Made by a program: the position numbers and the translations under genes
The notes under the pieces: generated by a model
The model's database searches: none
What the model saw: only the letters and a program-made list of their open reading frames with translations
What the model was told of the DNA's origin: nothing
Shown here: one piece after another, positions 27,168 through 35,994 of the stretch
Layout of the letters: every line of letters begins with the position of its first letter
How positions within the stretch are numbered: position 1 is the first letter of the stretch
DNA from: an uncultured Propionibacteriaceae bacterium
GTDB taxonomy: Bacteria; Actinomycetota; Actinomycetes; Propionibacteriales; Propionibacteriaceae
Length of the DNA: 64,000 nt
NCBI GenBank assembly: GCA_937926975.1
Contig: CALBCJ010000005.1
Span: 1-64,000, forward strand
Direction of reading: 5' to 3'

Positions 27168-29954
27168 ATGACTGACACTGCTGCGCCTGAGCCCGGCCCG
27201 GAGCTGCTCCGGTTCGCGGCCCGCTACCCGTTCCCGCTCGACGACTACCAGCGGGTGGCCTGCGCCCACCTCGAGTCCGGCTCGGGGGTCCTGGTAGCGG
27301 CGCCGACCGGGGCCGGCAAGACTGTGGTGGGGGAGTTCGCCGCCCACCTGGCCCTGGCCCAGGGGCGCAAGTGCTTCTACACGGCCCCCGTCAAGGCACT
27401 GTCGAACCAGAAGTACCGGGACCTGGTCGCCGAGCACGGCACGGAGGCGGTCGGCCTGCTGACCGGTGACGTCAGCATCAGCTCGGAGGCCCCGGTGGTG
27501 GTGATGACCACCGAGGTACTGCGCAACATGATCTACGCCTCGTCACCGACCCTGGCCGGGCTGGGGTACGTGGTGATGGACGAGGTCCACTACCTCGCCG
27601 ACCGGTTCCGCGGCCCGGTGTGGGAGGAGGTGATCCTGGGTCTGGCGGAGTCGGTCCAGGTGGTGGCGCTGTCGGCCACGGTCTCTAACGCCGAGGAGCT
27701 GGGGGACTGGCTGTCGGAGGTCCGGGGTGCGGTCGCGGTGGTGGTCAGCGAGCACCGTCCAGTGCCGCTGTACCAGCACGTCCTGGCCGGGTCCCGGCTG
27801 TACGACCTCTTCGCCCAGGAGGCGCCGACCGCGCGGGCCCTGCCGGGCGGGCCAGCGGACGTGAATCCCGAGCTGCTGAAGCTGGCTCGGCAGGACCGCC
27901 GGACCCGCGATGACGCCCGTCGGCCGCGGGGCGCCTCGGGCAAGGGTCGACGCAGTCCCCGGTACGGCTCGGGGCGCATGGGCGGGGCCGCGCACCAGCG
28001 CTGGAGCGAGGGGCCGAGCCTGGTCCCACGGCGCTCCCAGATGGTGCAGGCCCTCGACGGCGCCGGGCTGCTGCCGGCGATCATCTTCGTCTTCAGCCGG
28101 CAGGGCTGTGACCAGGCGGTGTCCCAGCTGATCGCCGACGGGGTCCGGCTGACCACCCCGGCGCAGCGCCGGGCGCTTCACCAGATCGCGACGGAGCACA
28201 CCGTCGGCCTGAGCGAGCAGGACCTGGTCGCTCTGCGCTACGACCGCTGGCTGACGGCCTTTCAGCGCGGCGTCGCCGCCCACCACGCAGGGCTGCTCCC
28301 GGCGCTTAAGGAGGCTGTCGAGGTGGCCTTCACCGAGGGGCTGCTGAAGGTGGTCTTCGCCACCGAGACCCTGGCCCTGGGCATCAACATGCCGGCCCGG
28401 ACGGTCGCGATCGAGAAGCTGGTGAAGTACGACGGCGAGTCGCACGCCGACATCACGCCGGGGGAGTACACCCAGCTCACTGGTCGTGCCGGGCGGCGGG
28501 GGATCGACGTCGAGGGGCACGCGGTGGTCAGCTGGCAGCCGGGGCTCGACCCGCGCGCGGTGGCCGGGCTCGCGGCTCGGCGGACCTACCCGCTGCGGTC
28601 AGCCTTCCGGCCCACCTACAACATGGCGGTGAACCTGGTCGCGACGCTGGGCCGGGAGCGGGCCCGGGCGGTGCTGGAGCAGAGCTTCGCCCAGTTCCAG
28701 TCCGACCGGGGAGTGGTGGCGGCCTCCCGTACGGTGCGGCGCCACCAGCGCCAGGTGGCCGAGCTGTGGGAGCAGGCCCACTGCGAGCGCGGCGACTTCG
28801 TCGCGTACGCCCGGCTGCGCGAGCAGGTCCGCCGGCTGGAGGCCCAGGCCGCACGGGCCCGCCGCAGCGACCGGCAGGCGGAGGCGCTGAGCGCACTGCA
28901 GCAGCTCAAGCCGGGCGACATCATCTCGGTGCCGGCGGGCCGGCACCGGGGCTGGGCGGCGGTGGTGGAGCCTCGCGTGAACGGGCGGGAGGGGCCTTCG
29001 CCGCTGGTGATGACCGAGGCCAACCAGCTGAAGCCGCTGACGCTGACCGACTTCCCAACCCCGCCGCTGGTGGTGGGCCGGGTCCGGGTGCCGAAGCACT
29101 TCCACGCCAAGGAGGCGGCGTCCCGGCGGAACCTGGCCGCGGCCTTCCGGTCCCGGCTGCGGGAGATCGACCTGCCCGACCCGCGCTACCGTGACCGTGC
29201 CGACTCTGACGCGATGGCTGAGGTGGAGACCCTGCGGCTGGAGCTGCGGGCCCACCCCTGCCACGCCTGCCCAGACCGGGAGCAGCACGCCCGCCTGGCG
29301 GAGCAGGCGCTTCGCCTGGAGCGGGAGGTCGAGCAGGCACGCTCCCGGGCCGAGGAGCGCAGCAGCACCATCGCCCGGTCGTTCGACCGGGTCTGCGGGG
29401 TGCTAGCCAGCCTGGGGTACCTCGACGACGAGGGGCAGCAGGTCACCGAGCGGGGGCGGGTGCTGTCGCGGGTCTACGGGGAGATGGACCTGGTGACCGC
29501 CGAGTGCGTGCAGGCCGGGGTCTTCACGGACCTCTCGGTGCCGCAGCTGGCGGCGGTGCTGTCGAGCCTGGTCTTCCAGGCCCGCCCCGCGGATGCCCGC
29601 CGGCCTGCGCGGATGCCAGACCGGGCCAGCGAGCAGGCCCAGACCTCGCTGCGGCGCGTCTGGCGCGAGGTCAGCCTGGTGGAGCGCGACCACCGGGTGG
29701 AGCGGGGCCCGGAGCCGGACATCGGCTTTGCCGAGGCTGCGTACGCCTGGGCCGACGGGGGCGAGCTGGCCGACGTGCTACGGCAGACCGGTTTCACCGC
29801 CGGCGACCTGGCGCGCTGGATCCGGCAGGTGATCGACACCGCCAGCCAGCTGGTCGGTGTCGCCGGCCCAGGCCAGCTGCGGACCACCTGCCGCCTGCTG
29901 GTGGCTGCGATGCGGCGCGGGGTGGTCGACCTGGGCGTTCCCGGCACGGACTGA
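27168..29954 (+). CDS. helY: Ski2/Mtr4-like DEVH-box RNA helicase (HelY)
   Basis: A 928-aa superfamily 2 helicase: QRVACAHLESGSG and Walker A APTGAGKT near 45, DEVH in VMDEVHYLADR, SAT (VVALSATVSNAEE), and motif VI QLTGRAGRRGID. An insertion with a long Arg/Ala-rich segment and the C-terminal Ski2-type helical domain follow. ATG 27168 lies 7 nt after TAGGTT (27155-27160), giving a leaderless transcript. Gene order tatC-(DAGK)-helY is actinobacterial (Rv2092c). Probably acts on RNA processing or decay. Confidence 0.92.
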   Translation: MTDTAAPEPGPELLRFAARYPFPLDDYQRVACAHLESGSGVLVAAPTGAGKTVVGEFAAHLALAQGRKCFYTAPVKALSNQKYRDLVAEHGTEAVGLLTGDVSISSEAPVVVMTTEVLRNMIYASSPTLAGLGYVVMDEVHYLADRFRGPVWEEVILGLAESVQVVALSATVSNAEELGDWLSEVRGAVAVVVSEHRPVPLYQHVLAGSRLYDLFAQEAPTARALPGGPADVNPELLKLARQDRRTRDDARRPRGASGKGRRSPRYGSGRMGGAAHQRWSEGPSLVPRRSQMVQALDGAGLLPAIIFVFSRQGCDQAVSQLIADGVRLTTPAQRRALHQIATEHTVGLSEQDLVALRYDRWLTAFQRGVAAHHAGLLPALKEAVEVAFTEGLLKVVFATETLALGINMPARTVAIEKLVKYDGESHADITPGEYTQLTGRAGRRGIDVEGHAVVSWQPGLDPRAVAGLAARRTYPLRSAFRPTYNMAVNLVATLGRERARAVLEQSFAQFQSDRGVVAASRTVRRHQRQVAELWEQAHCERGDFVAYARLREQVRRLEAQAARARRSDRQAEALSALQQLKPGDIISVPAGRHRGWAAVVEPRVNGREGPSPLVMTEANQLKPLTLTDFPTPPLVVGRVRVPKHFHAKEAASRRNLAAAFRSRLREIDLPDPRYRDRADSDAMAEVETLRLELRAHPCHACPDREQHARLAEQALRLEREVEQARSRAEERSSTIARSFDRVCGVLASLGYLDDEGQQVTERGRVLSRVYGEMDLVTAECVQAGVFTDLSVPQLAAVLSSLVFQARPADARRPARMPDRASEQAQTSLRRVWREVSLVERDHRVERGPEPDIGFAEAAYAWADGGELADVLRQTGFTAGDLARWIRQVIDTASQLVGVAGPGQLRTTCRLLVAAMRRGVVDLGVPGTD

Positions 29955-29991
29955 GCCCGCGCGTACCGGCACAGGGAGAACGGCGTGGGGG

Positions 29992-30888
29992 TCAGCCGTT
30001 GAAGCTCTGCACCCAGTAGAACGTGCCGTCAGGGGCCTGGGCGATCCCGATCCCGATGGTGGTGAAGCTCCGGTTGAGGATGTTGGCTCGGTGCGCGGGG
30101 GAGCCCATCCAGGCCGCCACGGCCGCTTCTGGGCTGGTCCAGCCGGAGGAGATGTTCTCACCGGCGGTAACCCCGCCGCAGCTGGACAGGACCTGGTGCA
30201 CGGCGCTGTGGTACGAGCGCTGCACGGTGGCCATGTGGATGGCCCAGGGCTGGGCGATCCGGGAGCTGGTGCAGCTGTTGAGCGCGAGGGCCGGCAGCCC
30301 GGCCTGGAGCCGCTGCTGGTTGGTGAGTGCCAGGACCGACGCCGCCAGGTCGGTCCGAGCCGTGACCACACCAGGGGCGTCCTGGACGACGGGGGGTGGC
30401 AGGACCGGGCCGACGACGGTGCTCGGGGTCGGGAGGGTGGTGACCGGGCCTCCGCGCCGGGTTGCACCCGCGGCCCGGAACGGGGTGGCCTTGCTGACGA
30501 CCTGGGCGCGGCCCTCGACACCGCTGTCGGCCGGGGTGGTGGCCGCCAGAGCAGTGGTCTGGGCAGGGCTCGGCTGGGGCTGGGTGGTCTCGCTGGTGGG
30601 CTTGCTGGCCTTGGTGGCTCGGCTGGCCGAAGCCGCCGGGACGCTGTCGACGGACCGGGTGCTGGCGGCGGGCGGGGCGGAAGAAGACGCCGCAGCGGTG
30701 GTCGTGGGGGTCGCAGCAGTGACCTCAGGCAGGGCGGGTTCGGTGGTGCTGGGCGTGACCGCGGAGCTGCTCGCTGCCAGTACGGGCTGGGCCGCGGCCG
30801 AGACCTGCTCCCAGCCGGAAAAGAATGGGGCAGAGAAGGCCAGCACAACGGCTGCCCAGGCGAGCGAGCGAGCAACGCGATTCGACAT
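29992..30888 (-). CDS. Secreted CAP-domain (SCP/PR-1) protein 1
   Basis: A 298-aa exported protein: signal peptide (SLAWAAVVLAFSAPFFSG...), a ~140-residue Thr/Ala/Pro-rich linker, and a C-terminal CAP domain (~178-298) with TNQQRLQAGLPAL, AGENIS, AWMGSPAHRANILN and GTFYWVQSFNG. These supply the His/Glu residues of the CAP cavity. ATG 30888 is chosen because aaggaa precedes it and the signal peptide starts there; a longer in-frame ORF lacks a signal. Paralogue of the next upstream gene. Confidence 0.88.
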   Translation of the reverse strand: MSNRVARSLAWAAVVLAFSAPFFSGWEQVSAAAQPVLAASSSAVTPSTTEPALPEVTAATPTTTAAASSSAPPAASTRSVDSVPAASASRATKASKPTSETTQPQPSPAQTTALAATTPADSGVEGRAQVVSKATPFRAAGATRRGGPVTTLPTPSTVVGPVLPPPVVQDAPGVVTARTDLAASVLALTNQQRLQAGLPALALNSCTSSRIAQPWAIHMATVQRSYHSAVHQVLSSCGGVTAGENISSGWTSPEAAVAAWMGSPAHRANILNRSFTTIGIGIAQAPDGTFYWVQSFNG

Positions 30889-30972
30889 GAGAAATTCCTT
30901 AGTGATCTGACCAGCAGCCTCATCGGCGGGGGCTGGTGAGTTCACCGTACGGATGACTGACTGTTTTAGCGG

Positions 30973-30993
30973 GTGAGATGAGGAGGGTCTCAC
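30973..30993. promoter_or_regulatory. Inverted repeat GTGAGA-N9-TCTCAC
   Basis: Perfect 6-bp arms, 85-105 nt upstream of the CAP protein 1 start. Shares the TGAGA/TCTCA half-site with two palindromes further upstream. Confidence 0.45.
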
Positions 30994-31088
30994 TCTGCCG
31001 CTGAGGACCGGGAAAATGCCACTGGCCAGGTGGGTTGATCGGTCATGTCGATCAGCTGGGGGCCTGAAGGTCCTTCTTTGGGGGGTTC

Positions 31089-31104
31089 TGTGAGGGTATT
31101 CTCA
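31089..31104. promoter_or_regulatory. CRP-like palindrome, copy 1
   Basis: TGTGAGGGTATTCTCA reads TGTGA-N6-TCTCA, one base from the CRP/GlxR consensus TGTGA-N6-TCACA. It sits ~200 nt upstream of CAP gene 1 in the 316-bp gap between the two CAP genes. Confidence 0.45.
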
Positions 31105-31130
31105 TAGGGCCAAGAGGGGGCTTTTCAGGA

Positions 31131-31152
31131 GTTGTGAGAGAGTTCTCAGAAC
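31131..31152. promoter_or_regulatory. CRP-like palindrome, copy 2
   Basis: Core TGTGAGAGAGTTCTCA (31133-31148), again TGTGA-N6-TCTCA. The symmetry extends outward (GTT ... AAC), giving a 22-bp imperfect palindrome. The spacing to copy 1 is 44 nt. Confidence 0.5.
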
Positions 31153-31154
31153 AG

Positions 31155-31191
31155 CCCCGGGCAAGGGAGTGCGGGCCCTTCATCCCCGGGG
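31155..31191 (-). terminator. Hairpin after CAP protein 2 gene
   Basis: Stem CCCCGGG / CCCGGGG with inner pairing AAGGG / CCCTT, 14 nt past the stop of the minus-strand CAP gene 2. A plausible terminator separating the two CAP genes. Confidence 0.5.
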
Positions 31192-31204
31192 CGTCGACGA
31201 CCTC

Positions 31205-32047
31205 TCAGCCGTTGAAGTTCTGCACCCAGTAGATGACCCCCGAGCCGTCTCGGGCAGTCCCGACGCCCAGGGCCTTCAGCTGGGGGTTGAGGATGTTGGC
31301 TCGGTGACCAGGCGACGCCATCCAGCCGGCGACGACAGCGTCAGGAGTCGGGTGTCCCATCGCCACGTTCTCGGCAGCCGTCCGCCCCCCGCAGGCGGAC
31401 AGCACCGTCCCCATGCTGTTGTGGAAGAGCTTCTTGGAGCTGGCCAGCGTCTGCGAGAACGGCTGCGCGACATGGGCGAGGCACGGGCTCCAGGTCAGCG
31501 GAGCCAGCCCCGCCTTCGCTCGCTCGGCGTTGGTGAGCTCCAGGACTCGCCGGGCCGGGTCGGTGCTGGGCGCGGCAGCCGGGCCGCGGCTCCCGGCGGC
31601 GGAGCGGACGAACGGTGATGCGCTGGGGGCCACTGCGGCCCGCGGCGTCGGTGCGCCGGCCGTGGTCGTGGCCGTGCGAGGGGCAGCGGCTGCTCTCGCG
31701 GCCGGAGCCTGGGCCGGGCTGGGCTCGGGGCCGGCAGGGCTGGCAGCCGGAGAGCCGGGGGCTGGCGGGCTGGCAGGGGCGGGCGAGGCTGCACTGGCGG
31801 GTTCCGGGGCCGACAGGCTCCCGTCGGTGCTCGCCGAGCCGGGCTGGCTACCGGCCGAGGCGGCGGCCTCCAGGCTGCCCGCCTCCGCGGCGGAGCCGGT
31901 GCTGTGCTGAGGCCAGGCCTGCGTCGTGCCGACCGAGGCTGGCGCCGGGTCGTGGTCGTCGTACGTGAGCGCCGTGCTCAGAGCCGGAGCCGCAGCCACG
32001 GCGACCAGCGCGACCAGGCCCCTGCGAGCCCACTGAGACGTCAGCAT
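31205..32047 (-). CDS. Secreted CAP-domain (SCP/PR-1) protein 2
   Basis: A 280-aa exported protein: signal peptide (RRGLVALVAVAAAPALSTA), a ~120-residue Ala/Pro/Ser-rich linker with PASP/SPAPA repeats, and a C-terminal CAP domain with LTNAERAKAGLAPLTWSPCL, AENVAMG, GWMASPGHRANILN and GVIYWVQNFNG. It is clearly homologous to CAP protein 1 in the domain but not in the linker, an old tandem duplication. ATG 32047 follows gggggga. Confidence 0.88.
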   Translation of the reverse strand: MLTSQWARRGLVALVAVAAAPALSTALTYDDHDPAPASVGTTQAWPQHSTGSAAEAGSLEAAASAGSQPGSASTDGSLSAPEPASAASPAPASPPAPGSPAASPAGPEPSPAQAPAARAAAAPRTATTTAGAPTPRAAVAPSASPFVRSAAGSRGPAAAPSTDPARRVLELTNAERAKAGLAPLTWSPCLAHVAQPFSQTLASSKKLFHNSMGTVLSACGGRTAAENVAMGHPTPDAVVAGWMASPGHRANILNPQLKALGVGTARDGSGVIYWVQNFNG

Positions 32048-32068
32048 GATGGTGCTCCCCCCGAGCCT

Positions 32069-32091
32069 GCCGACCCGGTGACCGGGCCGGC
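32069..32091. promoter_or_regulatory. 23-bp near-palindrome between tldE and CAP gene 2
   Basis: Arms gccgacccggt and accgggccggc (10 of 11 matching) around one G, 22 nt upstream of the CAP gene 2 start and 83 nt past the tldE stop. Could be a terminator of tldDE or an operator for the CAP gene. Confidence 0.4.
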
Positions 32092-32174
32092 GTGACAGCG
32101 AGGACGGTAGGCAGGCCAGGGCGCCTCGGGGGTGAAGATGGCAGCGCTCTCACTCACGACTGGTGGGGTACTCA

Positions 32175-33557
32175 TCAGTAGGCCCTCGAGACGGTCGACA
32201 TGTTGAAGTCCGGGATCCGAAGCGCAGGCATCGAGGTCCAGGTGAAGTAGCCGTTCCACTCCCGGCACAGGGTGGGCTGGCTGCTGCTGGCCTGGGTGGC
32301 CCGGCGCAGCAGGTCAACCGGGGACTCGTTGAAGCGGAAGTTGTTGACCATGCCGACGACCGACCCGTCCTCCACGAGGTACACCCCGTCGCGGGTCAGC
32401 CCGGTGGCGAGCAGGGTCTCGGTGTCGACCGGTCGGATGTACCACAGACAGGTCAGCAGCAGCCCGTGGCGGGTGCTGGCGATCATCTCCTCCAGGCTGG
32501 TCGGCGAGCCGGCGTCGAGGGTGAGGTTCGCGGTCGGGAACCGCAGCCCGTCGAGCCCTGCCCGCTCGGCACCGGCCCGGGGGTAGATGAGCTGCGTCAG
32601 CACCCCGTCTGTGAGCCAGTCCTGCCGGGACACGTCCGCCCCGTTGTCGTACACCGACGTCATACCGGCCTCCGAGGAGGGCACCACGGCGAAGGGAGCC
32701 GCGGGCATCGAGCCGGGGCCGCTCCACAGCGACAGGTCGAGCCCGGCCAGCCGCTCGCCGACCCGGGTGGTGCCGGGCTTCTGGCCGGCGTACACGCTGC
32801 GGCCCTGCTGGGCGTCACGGCCACTCATGGAGAGGTACGCCAGGATCATCAGGTCCGCGACCGCCGACGGGGGCAGGATCGTCTCGTAGCGCCCCGCCGG
32901 GAGCTCGATGCGGTTCTCGCACCAGCCCAGCCGCCTGGTCACCTCGGCGACCAGGGCGTCGGCGTCGACATCGGTGAAGTCGGTGGTGGCCTGGCCGACC
33001 CAGGCCGAGCCGATCCGGTCCGGGTGCTTGGCGTTGACCTCGATCATGCCGGAGCGCTCCAGGTGCCGCCGGCGAGCGCCGGCTGAGGTCGCCAGCCAGG
33101 TCGTGGTGGCCCGGTGCTGGGCGAAGCCGAAGAGCTCGTTGCCTGCCTCCCGGTAGGCCGTGAGCCCACGACCCAGCCCAGCGGCGAGGTCGGCAAAGAC
33201 CCCAATGCCGGTCGGCTCCGCGCCGAGCTCGTAGTCCGGGTCCACCACCGGCTCCGGCAGCGGAGCCGAGTCCTCGCTGGCCGGGGCCTCGGTCGCTGCC
33301 GCGCTGGCCTGCCGTACCAGAGCCACCAGGTCCGACCCGTCGCTGACCGGCCCGGAGACCACCGCGGCGTGGCCCACCTGGTTGCGACGGGCCACCCCCA
33401 CCACCGAGGCGGTCCGGCTGTGCGTCTGACCGTTGGTGGTCAGGGCGTTGAGCGCCCAGCGCAGGTTGGCCTCGGTGGTGTCGCGCAGGATCACCACGCA
33501 GTCGTCAGCGCTGCTGGCCGCCAGCGCCTGCTCGATCCAGGTCGTCTCCTGGCTCAT
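32175..33557 (-). CDS. TldE/PmbA-family subunit of TldD-TldE protease
   Basis: A 460-aa member of the modulator-of-DNA-gyrase family. It lacks the His/Glu metal motif of TldD and contains SVYAGQKPGTTRVGERLAGLDLSL and a conserved ending (FRFNESPVDLLRRA), typical of TldE. With TldD it forms a heterodimer that threads and cleaves unfolded peptides, including microcin precursors in E. coli. GTG/ATG 33557 overlaps the tldD stop by 1 nt. Confidence 0.88.
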   Translation of the reverse strand: MSQETTWIEQALAASSADDCVVILRDTTEANLRWALNALTTNGQTHSRTASVVGVARRNQVGHAAVVSGPVSDGSDLVALVRQASAAATEAPASEDSAPLPEPVVDPDYELGAEPTGIGVFADLAAGLGRGLTAYREAGNELFGFAQHRATTTWLATSAGARRRHLERSGMIEVNAKHPDRIGSAWVGQATTDFTDVDADALVAEVTRRLGWCENRIELPAGRYETILPPSAVADLMILAYLSMSGRDAQQGRSVYAGQKPGTTRVGERLAGLDLSLWSGPGSMPAAPFAVVPSSEAGMTSVYDNGADVSRQDWLTDGVLTQLIYPRAGAERAGLDGLRFPTANLTLDAGSPTSLEEMIASTRHGLLLTCLWYIRPVDTETLLATGLTRDGVYLVEDGSVVGMVNNFRFNESPVDLLRRATQASSSQPTLCREWNGYFTWTSMPALRIPDFNMSTVSRAY

Positions 33558-35053
33558 CAGCGGCCTCCCTCGGCTTCGGTGCTGAGCACGTTCACGGCGC
33601 GGAACAGGGCGGCTGGTGTCCCGTGCGAGACCGGGGCCCGCTGCCCAGGCTGCCCCTTGCCGCAGTCCAGGGCCCCCATCAGCCGGTACGTCCCAGGCCC
33701 GCCGACGGCGGTCATCGAGCCCCAGAAGTCGGTGGTCGTGGCCTGGTAGGCCGCGTCGCGGACCTGCCCCTGCAACCGGCCGTTGCGGATCCGGTAGAAG
33801 CGCTGCCCGGTGAACTGGAAGTTGTAGCGCTGCATGTCGATCGACCAGGACTTGTCGCCTACCACGTACAGGCCGTTCTCGACCTGCCCGACCAGGTCGG
33901 CGACGCTGACCTCGGTGTCCGCCGGCTGCAGCGAGACGTTCGGCATCCGCTGCAGCGGGATCTGGCTGCCAGAGCTGGCGAAGGCGCAGCCGTTGGAGCG
34001 CTCCAGCCCCTGCTCGGCCGCCATCTGCCGGTTCAGCTGGTAGCCCACCAGGACCCCGTCGCGGATCAGGTCGAACCTCTGGGCGGCGACCCCCTCGTCG
34101 TCCCAGCCGCAGGACGCCAGCCCGTGCTCGGTGACCCGGTCCCCGGTGACCGTCATGCAGTCGCTGCCGTACCGCAGGCTCCCGAGCCCGTCCGCGGTCG
34201 CGAACGAGGTCCCGGCGTACGCGGCCTCGTACCCCAGCGCCCGGTCGAGCTCGGTGCCGTGGGCGACCGACTCGTGGATCGTGAGCCAGAGGTTGGTGGG
34301 GTCAACCACCAGGTCGTAGCGGCCCGGCTCGACCGAGGGGGCAGCCACGTGCTCTGCCAGCCAGTCCGGCAGCTGGGCCGCCTCGGAGTCGAAGTCCCAG
34401 CCCTGGTTGCTGGCCAGGTACTCCCAGCCCCGGCCCGCGGGCGGGTTGCAGCTGCGCATGGAGGAGTACCCGCAGGCCGTGCTGACCGCCTCCAGCTCGG
34501 GGAAGATCCGGACCCGGCGCTGCCGGGTGCGGGTCCCAGCCGAGTCGGCGTAGTACGTGTGCTCGTCGGCGATCTCCAGCCAGGCCCGGACGTGGTCGAC
34601 GCCATCTGCCTGCTGGACCTGGTCAGACAGCTGGCGCAGCCGGCCGATGCGTTCTTCCTCGGTGACCTCGAAGGGGTCGGTCTCGAAGCAGGAGACCCAG
34701 TCGCCGACGTGGACCGGCTCGGGCGCGAGCTCAACGACCCGGTCGGTGAGCGGCCGCGACACCCGTGCCACCATGACCGCCTGCTCGGCGAGCGCCGCAG
34801 CGGCACCGGTCGTGAGGGTGATCCCGGCTGCGAAGCCCCAGCAGCCGTCGTGCACCACCCGGACGCCCAGCCCCAGCGTGGTCTCGTCACTGGTGGAGTC
34901 GATCTGGCCGTCGCGCAGCGAGCGGGTTCCAGAACGGACCTGCTCAATGCGGACATCGGCGTGGGTGGCGCCCAGCACAGCGGCCCGCTGCAGGGCCGCG
35001 TCGGCCAGGGCGTCGAGGGGGAGAGCACAGAACCGGGGGTCGAGGTCAGGCAT
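33557..35053 (-). CDS. tldD: TldD-family metallopeptidase subunit
   Basis: A 498-aa catalytic partner. The zinc motif HESVAHGTE (260-268) gives the family His-Glu-x3-His with downstream Glu. TSFATADGLGS and a conserved C-terminal NFQFTGQRFYRIRNGRLQG support TldD. Full length. It starts the tldD-tldE operon; its ATG is 137 bp from divergent hisF. No obvious RiPP precursor gene is adjacent. Confidence 0.9.
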   Translation of the reverse strand: MPDLDPRFCALPLDALADAALQRAAVLGATHADVRIEQVRSGTRSLRDGQIDSTSDETTLGLGVRVVHDGCWGFAAGITLTTGAAAALAEQAVMVARVSRPLTDRVVELAPEPVHVGDWVSCFETDPFEVTEEERIGRLRQLSDQVQQADGVDHVRAWLEIADEHTYYADSAGTRTRQRRVRIFPELEAVSTACGYSSMRSCNPPAGRGWEYLASNQGWDFDSEAAQLPDWLAEHVAAPSVEPGRYDLVVDPTNLWLTIHESVAHGTELDRALGYEAAYAGTSFATADGLGSLRYGSDCMTVTGDRVTEHGLASCGWDDEGVAAQRFDLIRDGVLVGYQLNRQMAAEQGLERSNGCAFASSGSQIPLQRMPNVSLQPADTEVSVADLVGQVENGLYVVGDKSWSIDMQRYNFQFTGQRFYRIRNGRLQGQVRDAAYQATTTDFWGSMTAVGGPGTYRLMGALDCGKGQPGQRAPVSHGTPAALFRAVNVLSTEAEGGR

Positions 35054-35190
35054 GCTCGCGACCTTAGTGGCCTGGCTGCGGCCCGCAGCCCATTGGGTCT
35101 GGCGTGGCGGCCACTCGTACGGGAGGCTGCCGGAAGCCCCCGCGCAGCAGCCGCCAGGCCCGGCCTGCGAGCACCGCTAGGCTGGCGGTT

Positions 35191-35994
35191 GTGCCCCTCG
35201 CAGCTCGCGTTATCGCCTGCCTGGACGTCCACGACGGCCGGGTGGTGAAGGGCGTCAACTTCCAGAACCTGCGCGACGCCGGCGACCCGGTCGAGCTGGG
35301 CCGCCGCTACGGGGCCGAGGGCGCTGACGAGCTGACCTTCCTTGATGTCTCGGCGTCGGCTGAGGGGCGGGCGACGATGCGGGACGTAGTGGCCCGGACC
35401 GCCGAGACCGTCTTCATCCCGCTCACTGTCGGCGGCGGGATCCGCGAGGTCGCCGACGTCGACCGGATGCTGCGCTGCGGGGCCGACAAGGTCGGAATCA
35501 ATACCGCGGCCATCAGCCGGCCCGACGTGGTCGACGAGATCGCCGGGCGCTTCGGCAACCAGGTCCTGGTGCTGTCGGTGGATGCCCGCCGGGAGCCTGG
35601 GATGCCGTCCGGGTACGGGGTGACCACCCACGGCGGGCGCCGCTCGGCCGGGCTGGACGCGGTCGCCTGGGCCCGGGAGGCGGTGAGCCGGGGAGCCGGT
35701 GAGGTCCTGCTCAACTCCATGGACGCCGACGGCACGACCTCCGGCTTCGACCTGGAGATGATCCGCGCCGTGCGGGCCGCGGTCGACGTACCGCTGATCG
35801 CATCCGGCGGGGCCGGAACCGCCGAGCACTTTGTGGCCGCTGTGGACGCCGGGGCTGATGCGGTGCTGGCAGCCTCGGTCTTCCACTACCAGAAGCTGGC
35901 CATCGCCGAGGTGAAGCAGGCGCTGGCCGCGGTCGGCCACCCGGTCCGGATGTCGACGAGTCTTCGACCACGTGCAGAGAGGATGCCCAGATGA
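35191..35994 (+). CDS. hisF: Imidazole glycerol phosphate synthase, cyclase subunit
   Basis: A 267-aa TIM barrel: ARVIACLDVHDGRVVKGVNF at the start contains catalytic Asp12, VLSVDARR holds the second catalytic Asp, and the phosphate loops GGGIREV and ASGGAGT are present. With HisH it forms imidazole glycerol phosphate and AICAR in histidine synthesis. GTG 35191 lies 7 nt after TAGGCT (35178-35183), a leaderless start. It is separated from other his genes here and overlaps the dehydrogenase by 4 nt. Confidence 0.95.
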   Translation: MPLAARVIACLDVHDGRVVKGVNFQNLRDAGDPVELGRRYGAEGADELTFLDVSASAEGRATMRDVVARTAETVFIPLTVGGGIREVADVDRMLRCGADKVGINTAAISRPDVVDEIAGRFGNQVLVLSVDARREPGMPSGYGVTTHGGRRSAGLDAVAWAREAVSRGAGEVLLNSMDADGTTSGFDLEMIRAVRAAVDVPLIASGGAGTAEHFVAAVDAGADAVLAASVFHYQKLAIAEVKQALAAVGHPVRMSTSLRPRAERMPR

